Of a DNA stretch of 64,000 nt, positions 35,735 through 44,452 are shown piece after piece. The stretch comes from Streptomyces cellulosae. GTDB taxonomy: Bacteria > Actinomycetota > Actinomycetes > Streptomycetales > Streptomycetaceae. Below the pieces are notes generated by a model. That model was not told the origin of the DNA. It worked only from the letters and a program-made list of their open reading frames with translations, and searched no databases. The stretch is from the NCBI GenBank assembly GCA_014655195.1, contig BNBH01000004.1, forward strand, positions 124,001 through 188,000, written 5' to 3'. Both the position numbers and the translations under genes were made by a program. Position 1 is the stretch's first letter; each line of letters starts with the position of its first letter.

Positions 35735-35914
35735 CCCGACACGCAGCCCTTCCCCGTCGGCGCCCGCGCGCACGCCGGCGAGCGCTCGCGATGCCGTCGC
35801 ATGCTTCTTCACCGCGTATCAGCGGCTGTTGAAGCGCTCCGGCGTCCGTTGGACGCCTGCCTGACCGGCACCGCCTGCCGCGTGCTGCGCGCCGTCCAGG
35901 CGGTGCCTGCGGTG

Positions 35915-36349
35915 TCAGCACTCCACCGGCACCGCCGCCGCTATCTGGTTCCTCTTCTTCCTGCCGAACGCCGAGAACGTGAGCTGGAGGCTCTCTTCGT
36001 GGCCCGGGTAGGACAGGACGAAGGACGAGTTGATCTTGCGGTCGTCGATCTCCGAGCGGACCAGGCCGGCGCGCGGGAACGTCATCACCAGTTCTCGCGG
36101 CCAGACGACCATCGGTTCCCCTCGGAAGAGGAAGAAGCGGCGGTCCGTCATGACCAGGTGCATCGCCGTCGGCGCCGGGGCCATCGTCATGCCGCCGCCG
36201 CTCACGACCGCCGACGCCAGGGCGAACGCCGTGGTCCTGCCGAGCGAGACGGGGCTCGTGGTCACGATGGTCACGACCTCGATCCGCTCGTCGGGCTCGA
36301 GCATCGGCCTGACGGAGGCGAGCAGCGCACTGCGGCGCGGTCCGTTCAC
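35915..36349 (-). CDS. hypothetical protein, possibly PH-like
   Basis: The 144-residue product begins with GTG (MNGPRRSALLASVRPMLEPD). It has a Gly/Ala/Met-rich segment near residue 50 and a strand-rich second half (MHLVMTDRRFFLFRGEPMVV, then SFVLSYPGHEESLQLTFSAF), the look of a small PH-type beta barrel. No function is assigned. AGGAG eight bases before 36349 supports this start over longer frames. It is divergent from the KhtT-like gene. Confidence 0.65.
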   Translation of the reverse strand: MNGPRRSALLASVRPMLEPDERIEVVTIVTTSPVSLGRTTAFALASAVVSGGGMTMAPAPTAMHLVMTDRRFFLFRGEPMVVWPRELVMTFPRAGLVRSEIDDRKINSSFVLSYPGHEESLQLTFSAFGRKKRNQIAAAVPVEC

Positions 36350-36607
36350 GGGGCCTACTCCTGGAACTCGGGCCGACCGGAACCCCCCGGTCCAGCGTGT
36401 GGAGGCCCGGCTCCCCCCGGGCGCTGCCGCAGAGTAACGGAGGGTCCCTGTGCGCCGTACGCTGGGGCTTCGTCCCACCCCGGCCCGCCGCGCCCGGCTC
36501 CGGGGCGTCTCGCCCCCCGCCCGGATGTCGCCCCCCAACCCCCCCGTGCCGTAGGGTGCCGTCGGTCATGGCCCGTAGGTGAACTGAGACGGTGTAGGGG
36601 GACGGTC

Positions 36608-37096
36608 ATGGGCGGCGCTGGGCGGATGGGGCACACTCCGCTGCCGGGGATCGGGGTGCGGTACGACCTCGTGACGCGGGAGCGGCGGCGGTTGTCGGTG
36701 ATCGCCCATCTCGACGGTTCCCGGACGTTGAACGTCTACCGCAGGGACGACCCGGACGACACCGCGGTGTGCCTGAAGCTGAACGCCGAGGAGGCCGCCG
36801 CCGTCGTCGACGCGCTGCTCCCCTCGCACCACAGCCCCAACCTGCTGGCGACGGCCGAACTGGGCCTGGTCGCCGAGCGGATCGAGCTGCCGGCGACCTC
36901 CTACTGGAACGGGCGCGTGCTCGGCGACACGCGGATGCGCACCGAGACCGGTGTGTCCGTCGTCGCCGTGCTGCGCCGCGCCGAGGCCATCCCCTCCCCC
37001 GGGCCCGACTTCCGGCTGGCCGGCGGCGACACCCTCATCGTCATCGGCACCCGTGAGGGCGTGAGCGTCGCCGCCGACATCCTCGGCCGCGAGTAG
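36608..37096 (+). CDS. KhtT-like cation/proton antiporter regulatory subunit
   Basis: The 162-residue protein has an N-terminal region of about 80 residues and a C-terminal RCK_C (TrkA-C) domain: LGDTRMRTETGVSVVAVLRR then FRLAGGDTLIVIGT. This is the layout of KhtT/YhaT-type subunits that gate CPA2 antiporters with nucleotides. The ATG at 36608 follows AGGGGGACGGTC. The matching antiporter gene lies next to it but on the opposite strand, 21 bp between stops, so the two cannot share a transcript. Confidence 0.85.
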   Translation: MGGAGRMGHTPLPGIGVRYDLVTRERRRLSVIAHLDGSRTLNVYRRDDPDDTAVCLKLNAEEAAAVVDALLPSHHSPNLLATAELGLVAERIELPATSYWNGRVLGDTRMRTETGVSVVAVLRRAEAIPSPGPDFRLAGGDTLIVIGTREGVSVAADILGRE

Positions 37097-37117
37097 CCCC
37101 TCACCTTCTTCAACGCC

Positions 37118-38320
37118 TCACACCTTCGCCGGCTCCGGCGCCGCCAACTCCTTCTCCACCGGCGTCTCCGGACGGCCCGTGAGCTTCCGCGCCAGCGGCT
37201 CCGTCCAGCGCGCGGTCAGCGGGCCGACCACGACCAGGATCAGGACGTACGCCGTGGCCAGCGGGCCGATGCGGGGCTCCACGCCGACCGCGAGGCCCGC
37301 GATGACGATCGAGAACTCGCCGCGCGCCACCAGCGTGCCACCCGCCCTCCAGCGGCCTCCGCCCTTGATGCCCGCGCGCCGGGCCGCGTACCAGCCCGTC
37401 GCGACCTTCGTCAGGGCCGTGACCAGGGCCAGCAGCAGCGCCGGGACCAGCACCGGCGGGATGTCCGACGGGTCCGTGGACAGGCCGAAGAAGACGAAGA
37501 AGACGGCGGCGAACAGGTCCCGCAGTGGGGTGAGCAGGGCGCTCGCGCCCTCCGCGACCTCACCCGACAGGGCGATGCCCACGAGGAACGCGCCGACGGC
37601 CGCCGACACCTGCAGTTCCTGCGCGAGGCCCGCGACGAGGAGCGTCAGGCCCAGCACCACCAGCAGCAGCATCTCCGCGCTGTCCGAGGACACCGCGCGG
37701 CTGATCAGACGCCCGTGACGCAGCGCCAGGTAGAGGACGGCGCCCACGGTGCCGAGCGCGATCAGCAGGGTGACCGAGCCGCCCGCCAGGCCCGCGCCCG
37801 CCAGCACCGCGGTGAGGATCGGCAGGTAGACCGCCATCGCCAGGTCCTCGATGACGAGGACGCCGAGCACCACCGGTGTCTCGCGGTTGCCGAGCCGGCG
37901 CAGGTCGCCCAGCACCTTCGCGATCACACCGGAGGACGAGATCCACGTGACACCCGCCAGCGCGACCGCCGCGACCGGGCCCCAGCCCAGGATCAGCGCC
38001 GCCACGGCGCCCGGCACCGCGTTGAGGACGAAGTCCACCGCCCCCGACGGGTACTGCGTCTTGAGGTTGGTGACCAGTTCGGACGCGCTGTACTCCAGGC
38101 CCAGCATGAGCAGCAGCAGGATGACGCCGATCTCGGCGCCGACGGCGGTGAACTCCTCGCTGGCCTGCAGCGGCAGGATGCCTCCGTGGCCGAAGGCGAG
38201 TCCGGCCAGCAGGTAGAGCGGGATGGGCGAGAAGCCCACGCGTCCGGCGAGGCGGCCCAGCAGGCCCAGGGCGAGGATGATCGCGCCCAGTTCGATGAGC
38301 ATGGTGGCGGTGTTGTGCAC
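37118..38320 (-). CDS. KefB-type cation/proton antiporter
   Basis: The 400-residue CPA2 antiporter has about 12 membrane segments, with LLMLGLEYSASELV near residue 75 and SSSGVIAKVLGDLRRLGNRE near residue 130, typical of KefB/KhtU proteins. It lacks a C-terminal RCK domain, consistent with control by the separate KhtT-like subunit next door. It probably exports K+ (or Na+) for H+. The GTG start at 38320 encodes MHNTATMLIELGAI. Confidence 0.9.
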   Translation of the reverse strand: MHNTATMLIELGAIILALGLLGRLAGRVGFSPIPLYLLAGLAFGHGGILPLQASEEFTAVGAEIGVILLLLMLGLEYSASELVTNLKTQYPSGAVDFVLNAVPGAVAALILGWGPVAAVALAGVTWISSSGVIAKVLGDLRRLGNRETPVVLGVLVIEDLAMAVYLPILTAVLAGAGLAGGSVTLLIALGTVGAVLYLALRHGRLISRAVSSDSAEMLLLVVLGLTLLVAGLAQELQVSAAVGAFLVGIALSGEVAEGASALLTPLRDLFAAVFFVFFGLSTDPSDIPPVLVPALLLALVTALTKVATGWYAARRAGIKGGGRWRAGGTLVARGEFSIVIAGLAVGVEPRIGPLATAYVLILVVVGPLTARWTEPLARKLTGRPETPVEKELAAPEPAKV

Positions 38321-38569
38321 GGGCGTCGGTCCTCCGGGTCGGTGACGGCGGCGTCAGTGCCTGAAAGGGGCTCGGGTGGTGTGCGGGCGGACGGCGGTCT
38401 TCTCGAGGCGCCGGGTCGCGCGCGGGACCCGCGGGGGTGCGGTGAGGTGTGACGGCGGGTGGTCCTGGTCCGCGTACGGCACGACGCCGGAGGCCCACAT
38501 CGGGCGGGCGGGGTTGGCGTACGGGCGGGCTGCCGCGCCCTTGACGGAGAGGCGGGGCGGCCGGGCGGA
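38321..38569. other. upstream region of the antiporter gene
   Basis: GC-rich sequence without a supported gene. It should contain the antiporter promoter; I do not see a clear -10/-35 pair. Confidence 0.4.
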
Positions 38570-38674
38570 TCAGGCGCCGGAGACGGCGGCGCCGGGTTCG
38601 GGAACGCTGTCGCGGGGGGTGATGTCGATGCGCACGGGCCGGTTCGTGTCGCGGCGTACAGCGCGTCGATTCAT
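38570..38674 (-). CDS. possible 34-residue peptide
   Basis: The frame MNRRAVRRDTNRPVRIDITP followed by 14 Pro/Ala/Gly-rich residues starts with ATG seven bases after a GGGGGG ribosome-like stretch. The N-terminal half is strongly basic. It may be a genuine small protein. AT-rich sequence with GTAAA-G-TTTAC (38755-38765 or nearby) and two CGTACG palindromes lies 80-120 bp upstream, a possible promoter/operator zone. No homolog is known to me. Confidence 0.4.
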   Translation of the reverse strand: MNRRAVRRDTNRPVRIDITPRDSVPEPGAAVSGA

Positions 38675-38864
38675 GTCACGTCCCCCCTCGCATCCGGGTC
38701 CGCTACCCGCGGACTGAGCATTCGGCAGCTCAACGGAGCGCCAAGGCCAGGTAAAGTTTACCGTACGACAAATTTCGCGTACGTCGCATACATGTGCGAG
38801 GCGTGTAAAACGAGCGGCAGCGCACCGTGCTTCGCCGGTCACGCAGCGACGTTCACACCGTCGC

Positions 38865-40163
38865 TCAGGCCAGTGCGAAGTACCTCAGCCACACGTACGC
38901 CCCCGCCACCGACACGGTGACCGCCGTGACGATCAGGCCGTACTTGCTGAACTGCCAGAACGAGATGTGATGGCCCTCGCGGTCGGCGATGCCGATCACC
39001 ACCACGTTGGCCGAGGACGCGATGATCGTCGCGTTTCCGGCCAGGTCCGCCCCGAGCGCGAACGACCACCACAGCATCTCCGCCTCGCCGGCCCCGCCCG
39101 CCGAGGCCACGATCTCACTGACGATCGGGCTCACCGACGCCACGAACGGGATGTTGTCGATGATCGCCGACGGGACCACGGAGCCGAAGACCAGCGCCAT
39201 GGCCGTCGTCTCGAGGTTGCCCCCGGTCGCCTCCGCGGCCAGCTCGCCCAGGTCGCCGATGATGCCCGTCTGCACCATCCCGCCGACCATCACGAACAGT
39301 CCCGCGAAGAACGCCAGCGTCTCCCACTCGACGTCCTTGACCACGTTCCCGGGGCTGAGCCTGGACACCGCGAGCAGCAGCAGACCGCCGCTCATGGCCA
39401 CCACCGAGGGTTCCATGTGGAGCCAGGTGTGCAGCACGAAGCACACCATGACGGCGACGATCACGACCCCGCTGATCAGCAGCAGCCGCTTGTCCTTGAT
39501 CTCCGCCTTGGGGTCCAGCTCCATCAGCGACTCGGCGCGTTCCGGGTCGTAGTGGAACGATGTGCGGAACATCACCCGGCACATCAGCACCAAGATGATC
39601 ATCAGCACGACGACGATCGGCGTCATGTGGACCAGGAAGTCGTTGAACGACAGGTCCGCCCGGGAGCCGATCATGATGTTCGGCGGGTCCCCGATCAGGG
39701 TCGCGGCGCCGCCGATGTTGCAGGCCATCACCTCGGCGATGAGGTACGGCACCGCCGGCACCCCGAGCCGCCGGCAGACCAGAATCGTTACCGGGGCGAT
39801 CAGCAGCACGGTGGTGACGTTGTCCAGCCACGCCGACAGGAAGCCGGTCGCCACGACCAGCAGCACCATCAGCCGGTACGGCCGTCCCCGCGCGCGTCTC
39901 GCCGCCCAGACGGCGATGAACTCGAAGACGCCGGTGCGTTTCAGCACCGCGACGATCAGCATCATCCCGAGCAGCAGGAAGATGACGTTCCAGTCGATGC
40001 CCGCGTCCTCGGAGAAGAACGCGTGCTCGGCGTCGGTCGCGCCGATGAGCAGCATCAGCACCGCGCCGCCCAGCGCGGCGGCGACCCGGTGCACCCACTC
40101 CGTGGCGATCAGCACGTACACGGCGGCGAAGACCGCCACCGCCATCCACGCCGTGACGCTCAC
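38865..40163 (-). CDS. SLC13/ArsB/NhaD-type membrane transporter
   Basis: The roughly 432-residue protein has about 12 hydrophobic segments and the internal duplication of ion-transporter-superfamily carriers: FLSAWLDNVTTVLLIAPVTI in the first half and SAIIDNIPFVASVSPIV in the second, each with a helical-hairpin Asn. GGAATLIGDPPNIMIGS is characteristic of the ArsB/NhaD group. The substrate (Na+, dicarboxylate or oxyanion) is not fixed by sequence. The GTG at 40163 is chosen just before the first membrane helix; a longer start is possible. Confidence 0.83.
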   Translation of the reverse strand: MSVTAWMAVAVFAAVYVLIATEWVHRVAAALGGAVLMLLIGATDAEHAFFSEDAGIDWNVIFLLLGMMLIVAVLKRTGVFEFIAVWAARRARGRPYRLMVLLVVATGFLSAWLDNVTTVLLIAPVTILVCRRLGVPAVPYLIAEVMACNIGGAATLIGDPPNIMIGSRADLSFNDFLVHMTPIVVVLMIILVLMCRVMFRTSFHYDPERAESLMELDPKAEIKDKRLLLISGVVIVAVMVCFVLHTWLHMEPSVVAMSGGLLLLAVSRLSPGNVVKDVEWETLAFFAGLFVMVGGMVQTGIIGDLGELAAEATGGNLETTAMALVFGSVVPSAIIDNIPFVASVSPIVSEIVASAGGAGEAEMLWWSFALGADLAGNATIIASSANVVVIGIADREGHHISFWQFSKYGLIVTAVTVSVAGAYVWLRYFALA

Positions 40164-40440
40164 CGCGGACCGCCGGAGGCCGACAGGTCGTCCTTCAGGC
40201 CGGTTCGCCGCGATGCCGCGTGCATCAGGGTGCGGACTCCTTCCGAGGGGACCGGTGCCCACACGCGCCCCAGGTGGCAGAGGGGGAGTGTGAAGTGTGG
40301 TGATCACACCCTCACCCGACGCGCGCGCCCACACCATCCGTGACGGCACCCAGAGACGGTAGGGGCGACACCCGCACGGATGGCGCGGAACGTGGGTGTC
40401 GTCCCCTATGTCCGCACCCTGTCCGTGGGCGCGTCGCCGT

Positions 40441-41430
40441 TCAGCGCACGGCGATGACCGTCTTGCCGAGCGCGTGGCCCCGCTCTACGTGGCGCACGGC
40501 CTCGGCGGCGTCCGCCAGGGGGAGCGTGCGGCCGATCACCGGGGTGAGCCGACCTGCCCCGGCCAGCTCGGTCACGGCCGTGAGGTCCGCCCGCGTCGGT
40601 CCGGACGGGACCGACGGGACGATCACCGCCAGCCGCTGCCGGACCACGGCGTTCAGGGCGAGCACGCGCAGCATGCCACCGATCGCGCCGAACACCCGCC
40701 CCGGCGCCCCTCCGCCGTTCGCCACCAGGGTGCCCGTCGGGGTCAGCGCCCGCCGCACCCGGGAGGGCGGCAGGTTGCCGACGTTGTCGAGGATCACGTC
40801 GTACCGCCGGCGTCCGTCCGTCCAGTCCTCGCGGGCGTGGTCGACGACGTGCGCGGCGCCGAGGGAGCGCACCAGGTCACCCTTGTTCGCGCCGCACACG
40901 CCGGCGACCTCCGCCCCCAGCGACACGGCCACCTGCACGGCGAACGTGCCGACGCCTCCGCCCGCCCCGTTCACGAGCACCCGCTGCCCCGCCCTGACCC
41001 GGCCCACCGTGCTGATGCCGCGCAGCGCGGTCACCGCCGCCATCGGGAGGGCCGCCGCCTGCTCGAAGGTGAGCCCCTCGGGCTTGGGGACGAGGAGGTC
41101 CGGGGTGGTGACGGCGTACTCGGCGAAGGCTCCGGGGCAGAAACCGAGCACCTCGTCGCCGGGGTTCGGTGTCGACACCCCGGCGCCGACCGCCGCCACT
41201 TCGCCCGCCGCGTCGATGCCTGCCACCCGCTGCTTCGGGCGGGTCAGGCCGATCCCTCCGAGCAGCCGGGCCGCGTAGGGGTCGCCGCGCAGCATGTGCC
41301 AGTCGTACGGGTTGACCGCGGCGGCGCGCACGCGGACCAGCACCTGTCCGTCGGCCGGTTCGGGACGGTCGACGTCCGCGAGCCGGAGAATGCCCGGGGG
41401 GCCGAAACGGTCCTGGACGATCGCCTTCAT
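40441..41430 (-). CDS. NAD(P)-dependent quinone-oxidoreductase-like protein (MDR family)
   Basis: The 329-residue medium-chain dehydrogenase/reductase has AAAVNPYDWHMLRGD near residue 45, the Rossmann motif NGAGGGVGTFAVQVA and no structural zinc cysteines. That places it with zinc-independent quinone reductases. The ATG at 41430 (MKAIVQDRFG) follows GGAGGCGACAGG. Between it and the upstream TetR gene lie two nearly identical palindromic operators, so it is very likely controlled by that regulator. Confidence 0.9.
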   Translation of the reverse strand: MKAIVQDRFGPPGILRLADVDRPEPADGQVLVRVRAAAVNPYDWHMLRGDPYAARLLGGIGLTRPKQRVAGIDAAGEVAAVGAGVSTPNPGDEVLGFCPGAFAEYAVTTPDLLVPKPEGLTFEQAAALPMAAVTALRGISTVGRVRAGQRVLVNGAGGGVGTFAVQVAVSLGAEVAGVCGANKGDLVRSLGAAHVVDHAREDWTDGRRRYDVILDNVGNLPPSRVRRALTPTGTLVANGGGAPGRVFGAIGGMLRVLALNAVVRQRLAVIVPSVPSGPTRADLTAVTELAGAGRLTPVIGRTLPLADAAEAVRHVERGHALGKTVIAVR

Positions 41431-41479
41431 CCTGTCGCCTCCATCGCACCGAGGGTGGACGTGGGGGGATGTGGGGGTG

Positions 41480-41496
41480 GGTGTACGACGTACACC
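41480..41496. promoter_or_regulatory. TetR operator 1
   Basis: GGTGTACGACGTACACC is a perfect 17-bp palindrome around one central base, 50 bp before the oxidoreductase start. Confidence 0.75.
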
Positions 41497-41506
41497 TCTC
41501 ATGATG

Positions 41507-41523
41507 GGTGTACGCCGTACACC
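41507..41523. promoter_or_regulatory. TetR operator 2
   Basis: GGTGTACGCCGTACACC differs from operator 1 only at the centre and lies 27 bp from it centre to centre. Confidence 0.75.
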
Positions 41524-41550
41524 TGGCAAGGGGGCGTGCGGACCGTGCCC

Positions 41551-42261
41551 TCAGGCGGCTGCGTCACGGAGGCGTTCGAGGCCGTCCAGGGTCAGGTCGA
41601 GCGCGAACTCGAACTCGTACTGGTCGTCGCAGCCGGCGCCGACGACCGACCCGGCGTCATGGGCGACGGCGCCGGCCAGTTCGGCGATGTTCGGGTAGCG
41701 CGCGGCCATCTCCTCCGGCGGAGGCGAGGGGGAGGACGAAGGCGCGGCGGGGGACGGTGAGTCCACGAACAACTCCTGGGAGAATCCCAGCAGCCTGCTC
41801 CCCATCACGTGCATCGCATGGTGGACGAGGTCGAGCGAGAACCCGCCGGCGCGGAACACGCCGATCATCTCGTCCAGGTAGGCCATCACCGCGGGCGTCG
41901 GGGCGGGGCGCTCCTTCATCCGCGTCTCGATGACCGCGGACGCCCATGGGTGACGCAGCAGCATGCGGCGGGCCGACAGCACCCGCAGCCGGACGGTGGT
42001 CCTCCAGTCCGCGCCATCGACCGGCGGGTCGATCTCGCCGACGACGGTGTCGATCATGCCGTCGAGCAGTTCGTCCTTGTTGGCCACGTGCTTGTAGAGC
42101 GCCATGGGGACGACACCGAGCCGCTGGGCGATCTTCCGCATGCTGAGCGCGTCGGCCCCGCCCTCGTCCGCGAGGGCGACGGCGGCGGACAGCACCCGCA
42201 GCCGGCTCAGGGGCGTACGGGACCGGCGGGCCGGGTCGGGCCGACCGGGCAACTCCCTCAC
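41551..42261 (-). CDS. TetR-family regulator (TetR_C-like)
   Basis: The 236-residue regulator has an N-terminal helix-turn-helix: GGADALSMRKIAQRLGVVPM then ALYKHVANKDELLDGMID. A ligand-binding helical domain follows, with a low-complexity Ser/Pro stretch near residue 175-190. The GTG at 42261 has GAGGGAGAGA upstream. Operators lie before the oxidoreductase gene it faces (two) and before its own start (one), so it probably represses both units in the absence of a ligand. Confidence 0.88.
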   Translation of the reverse strand: MRELPGRPDPARRSRTPLSRLRVLSAAVALADEGGADALSMRKIAQRLGVVPMALYKHVANKDELLDGMIDTVVGEIDPPVDGADWRTTVRLRVLSARRMLLRHPWASAVIETRMKERPAPTPAVMAYLDEMIGVFRAGGFSLDLVHHAMHVMGSRLLGFSQELFVDSPSPAAPSSSPSPPPEEMAARYPNIAELAGAVAHDAGSVVGAGCDDQYEFEFALDLTLDGLERLRDAAA

Positions 42262-42296
42262 ATCTCTCCCTCGTTGACGTACGCACCGCACGTCCC

Positions 42297-42313
42297 GGTG
42301 TACGGCGTCCACC
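42297..42313. promoter_or_regulatory. TetR operator 3
   Basis: GGTGTACGGCGTCCACC matches operators 1 and 2 except for the centre and one arm base. It sits between the tetR start and the divergent RCK-protein gene, 75 bp before the latter. Confidence 0.7.
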
Positions 42314-42387
42314 TCAGGCGTGCGCCCGTCATGCTAGTCGTGCGCCCTGGAACCAGCCGCCATGATCAGGCAGTCTTCTGCCCTGTG

Positions 42388-44313
42388 GTGAGCCTCCTTC
42401 CCAACCCCGCCCCGCCCAGCGACGCGTCCGCCCACATGGTGGTGTGCGGCGACGACGGGCTGGCGCACCGCCTCGCCGCCGAACTGCGGGGTGTGTACCG
42501 GGAACAGGTGGTCCTCGTCGTACCGCCCTCGCGGCTCGCCCCTTCCCAGCCGATGGCCGGACGGGCCCGGGCCGCGTCCGCGGCGCTGTTCGGCCGGATG
42601 GTGACCGCCGTCAACCGCGGCACCGGCGGCTCCGACGACACCCTCGTCCCCGACGAACGGGTGATGGAGGCAGCCGAGCCCACCGAGGCCGTGCTCGCCG
42701 ACGCGGGCGTGGACCGGGCCGCCGCGCTCGCCCTCGTCTACGACGACGACGAGACCAACATCCGCGCCGCCCTGACCGCCCGCCGCCTCAACCCCCGCCT
42801 CCGTCTGGTGCTGCGCCTCTACAACCGGCGGCTCGGCCAGCACATCGAGGAACTCCTCGACCAGGCCGCCGAACTGGCGGGCGGCACGCCGGTGGGACGC
42901 AGTGGCCACGGCGGCGCCGACATCGCCACCACCGTGCTGTCCGACGCCGACACCACCGCGCCCGCGCTCGTCGCCACCGCCCTCGTCGGCACCAGCAAGG
43001 TCGTCGACGCGGAGGGACTGCTGTTGAGGGCGGTCGAGCGCCGGCCGCCGCGGCCCGGCGAGGTGGCCGACCCGGGGCTGTGCACGCTGGCGCTGCTGTC
43101 CGCCACCAGCAACGACCCCGCGGGCGCGGAGGGTTCGGAGGACAGCGGCGACGGGCCTCAACTGCTGCCGGACGCCGAGGCGGTGGCGGCGGCGACCGGG
43201 CGCGGCACGGTGGTCCTCGAACAGGTGTCGTACTCCGGTCCCCCGCTGCCCGCCCGGCGGGCCGGGGTGATGCCGTTCGCCTCGCTGTTCTCGGCGCGGC
43301 TGCGGTGGTCGCTGGCGGGGCTGGTGGCCGCGGTCGTGGCGCTCGCGGTGGCGCTGATCGTGGTGACCGACGACCATCCGCTGCGCGCCGTCTACATCAC
43401 GCTGCTGGACCTGTTCGCCATCAACGAGCCCGCGCTCGGCGCGCCGACCGGGCAACAGGTGCTGCAACTGCTGTCCGGGCTGGTCGGGTTGCTGCTGCTT
43501 CCGGTGCTGCTCGCCGCGGTGCTGGAGGCGCTGGGCACCTTCCGCACGGCGTCCGCGCTGCGGAAACCGCCGCGCGGGCTGAGCGGGCACGTGGTGCTGC
43601 TGGGGCTCGGCAAGATCGGCACCCGGGTGCTGACCCGGCTGCGCGAACTGCACATCCCCGTGGTGTGCGTCGAGGCCGACCCCGAGGCGCGGGGCATGGC
43701 CGTCGCCCGGCGGTTACGCGTGCCGGTCGTCGTCGGGGACGTCACGCAGGAGGGCGTCCTGGAGTCCGCGAAGATCCACCGCGCCGACGCCCTGCTCGCG
43801 CTGACCAGCATCGACACCACCAACCTGGAGGCCGTCCTCTACGCCCGCTCCGTACGCCCCGACCTGCGCGCGGTGCTGCGGCTGTACGACGACGACTTCG
43901 CCAAGGCCGTCTACCGCACGCTGCGCACCGCCCACCCGGCCGCGCTGACCCGCAGCCGGTCCGTGTCCCATCTGGCCGCGCCCGCCTTCGCCGGGGCGAT
44001 GATGGGGCGCCAGATCCTGGGCGCGATCCCCGTGGAGCGGCGGGTGCTGCTGTTCGCGGCGGTCGTCGTCGACGGGCACCCGCAGCTGGAGGGACGCACG
44101 GTGGCGGAGGCGTTCCGGCCGGGCGCCTGGCGCGTGCTGGCCCTGGACACGGCCGCCCGGGGCGACACCGCGGGCGCCGAGCCGCCGGGCTCCGGCCTGG
44201 TGTGGGACCTCCCGGACACGTACGTCCTGCGCGCCGGCGACCGCGTGGTCCTGGCGGCGACCCGGCGGGGGCTGGCGGAACTGCTGGGGAGGCGGACGCG
44301 GAGTACGCGGTGA
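42388..44313 (+). CDS. membrane protein with two TrkA-N/RCK domains
   Basis: The 641-residue product has an N-terminal NAD-binding-like domain (VVCGDDGLAHRLAAEL, about residues 15-150), then two hydrophobic segments with a short intervening loop (about 305-400: AALVAAVVALAVALIVV-type helix, VGLLLLPVLLAAVLEAL). A canonical RCK domain follows (HVVLLGLGKIGTRVLTRLRE) with an RCK_C-like end. This resembles CASTOR/POLLUX-type ion channels, but no clear K+ filter TVGYG is present. The GTG at 42388 follows CCCTGTG without a strong ribosome site. It is divergent from tetR. Confidence 0.8.
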   Translation: MSLLPNPAPPSDASAHMVVCGDDGLAHRLAAELRGVYREQVVLVVPPSRLAPSQPMAGRARAASAALFGRMVTAVNRGTGGSDDTLVPDERVMEAAEPTEAVLADAGVDRAAALALVYDDDETNIRAALTARRLNPRLRLVLRLYNRRLGQHIEELLDQAAELAGGTPVGRSGHGGADIATTVLSDADTTAPALVATALVGTSKVVDAEGLLLRAVERRPPRPGEVADPGLCTLALLSATSNDPAGAEGSEDSGDGPQLLPDAEAVAAATGRGTVVLEQVSYSGPPLPARRAGVMPFASLFSARLRWSLAGLVAAVVALAVALIVVTDDHPLRAVYITLLDLFAINEPALGAPTGQQVLQLLSGLVGLLLLPVLLAAVLEALGTFRTASALRKPPRGLSGHVVLLGLGKIGTRVLTRLRELHIPVVCVEADPEARGMAVARRLRVPVVVGDVTQEGVLESAKIHRADALLALTSIDTTNLEAVLYARSVRPDLRAVLRLYDDDFAKAVYRTLRTAHPAALTRSRSVSHLAAPAFAGAMMGRQILGAIPVERRVLLFAAVVVDGHPQLEGRTVAEAFRPGAWRVLALDTAARGDTAGAEPPGSGLVWDLPDTYVLRAGDRVVLAATRRGLAELLGRRTRSTR

Positions 44314-44452
44314 GCCCGACCCGACGGGACGGACGCCGGGGCCGCCGCGCGCCCCCGCGCCAACGGTGCCCGTCCCCACATGACGGGGTGTGCGGGAGCC
44401 GCCGCGCGCCGAGGGGTGAACCCGGACTCCCCCGGCGCGCGGGACGCGCCCC

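Noticed and set aside
35735..35914. Frame ending ACFFTAYQRLLKRSGVRWTPA after the PIN toxin gene, possibly a gene remnant
   Set aside because: It lacks a start in context and could not be linked to any family, so it is too weak to annotate.
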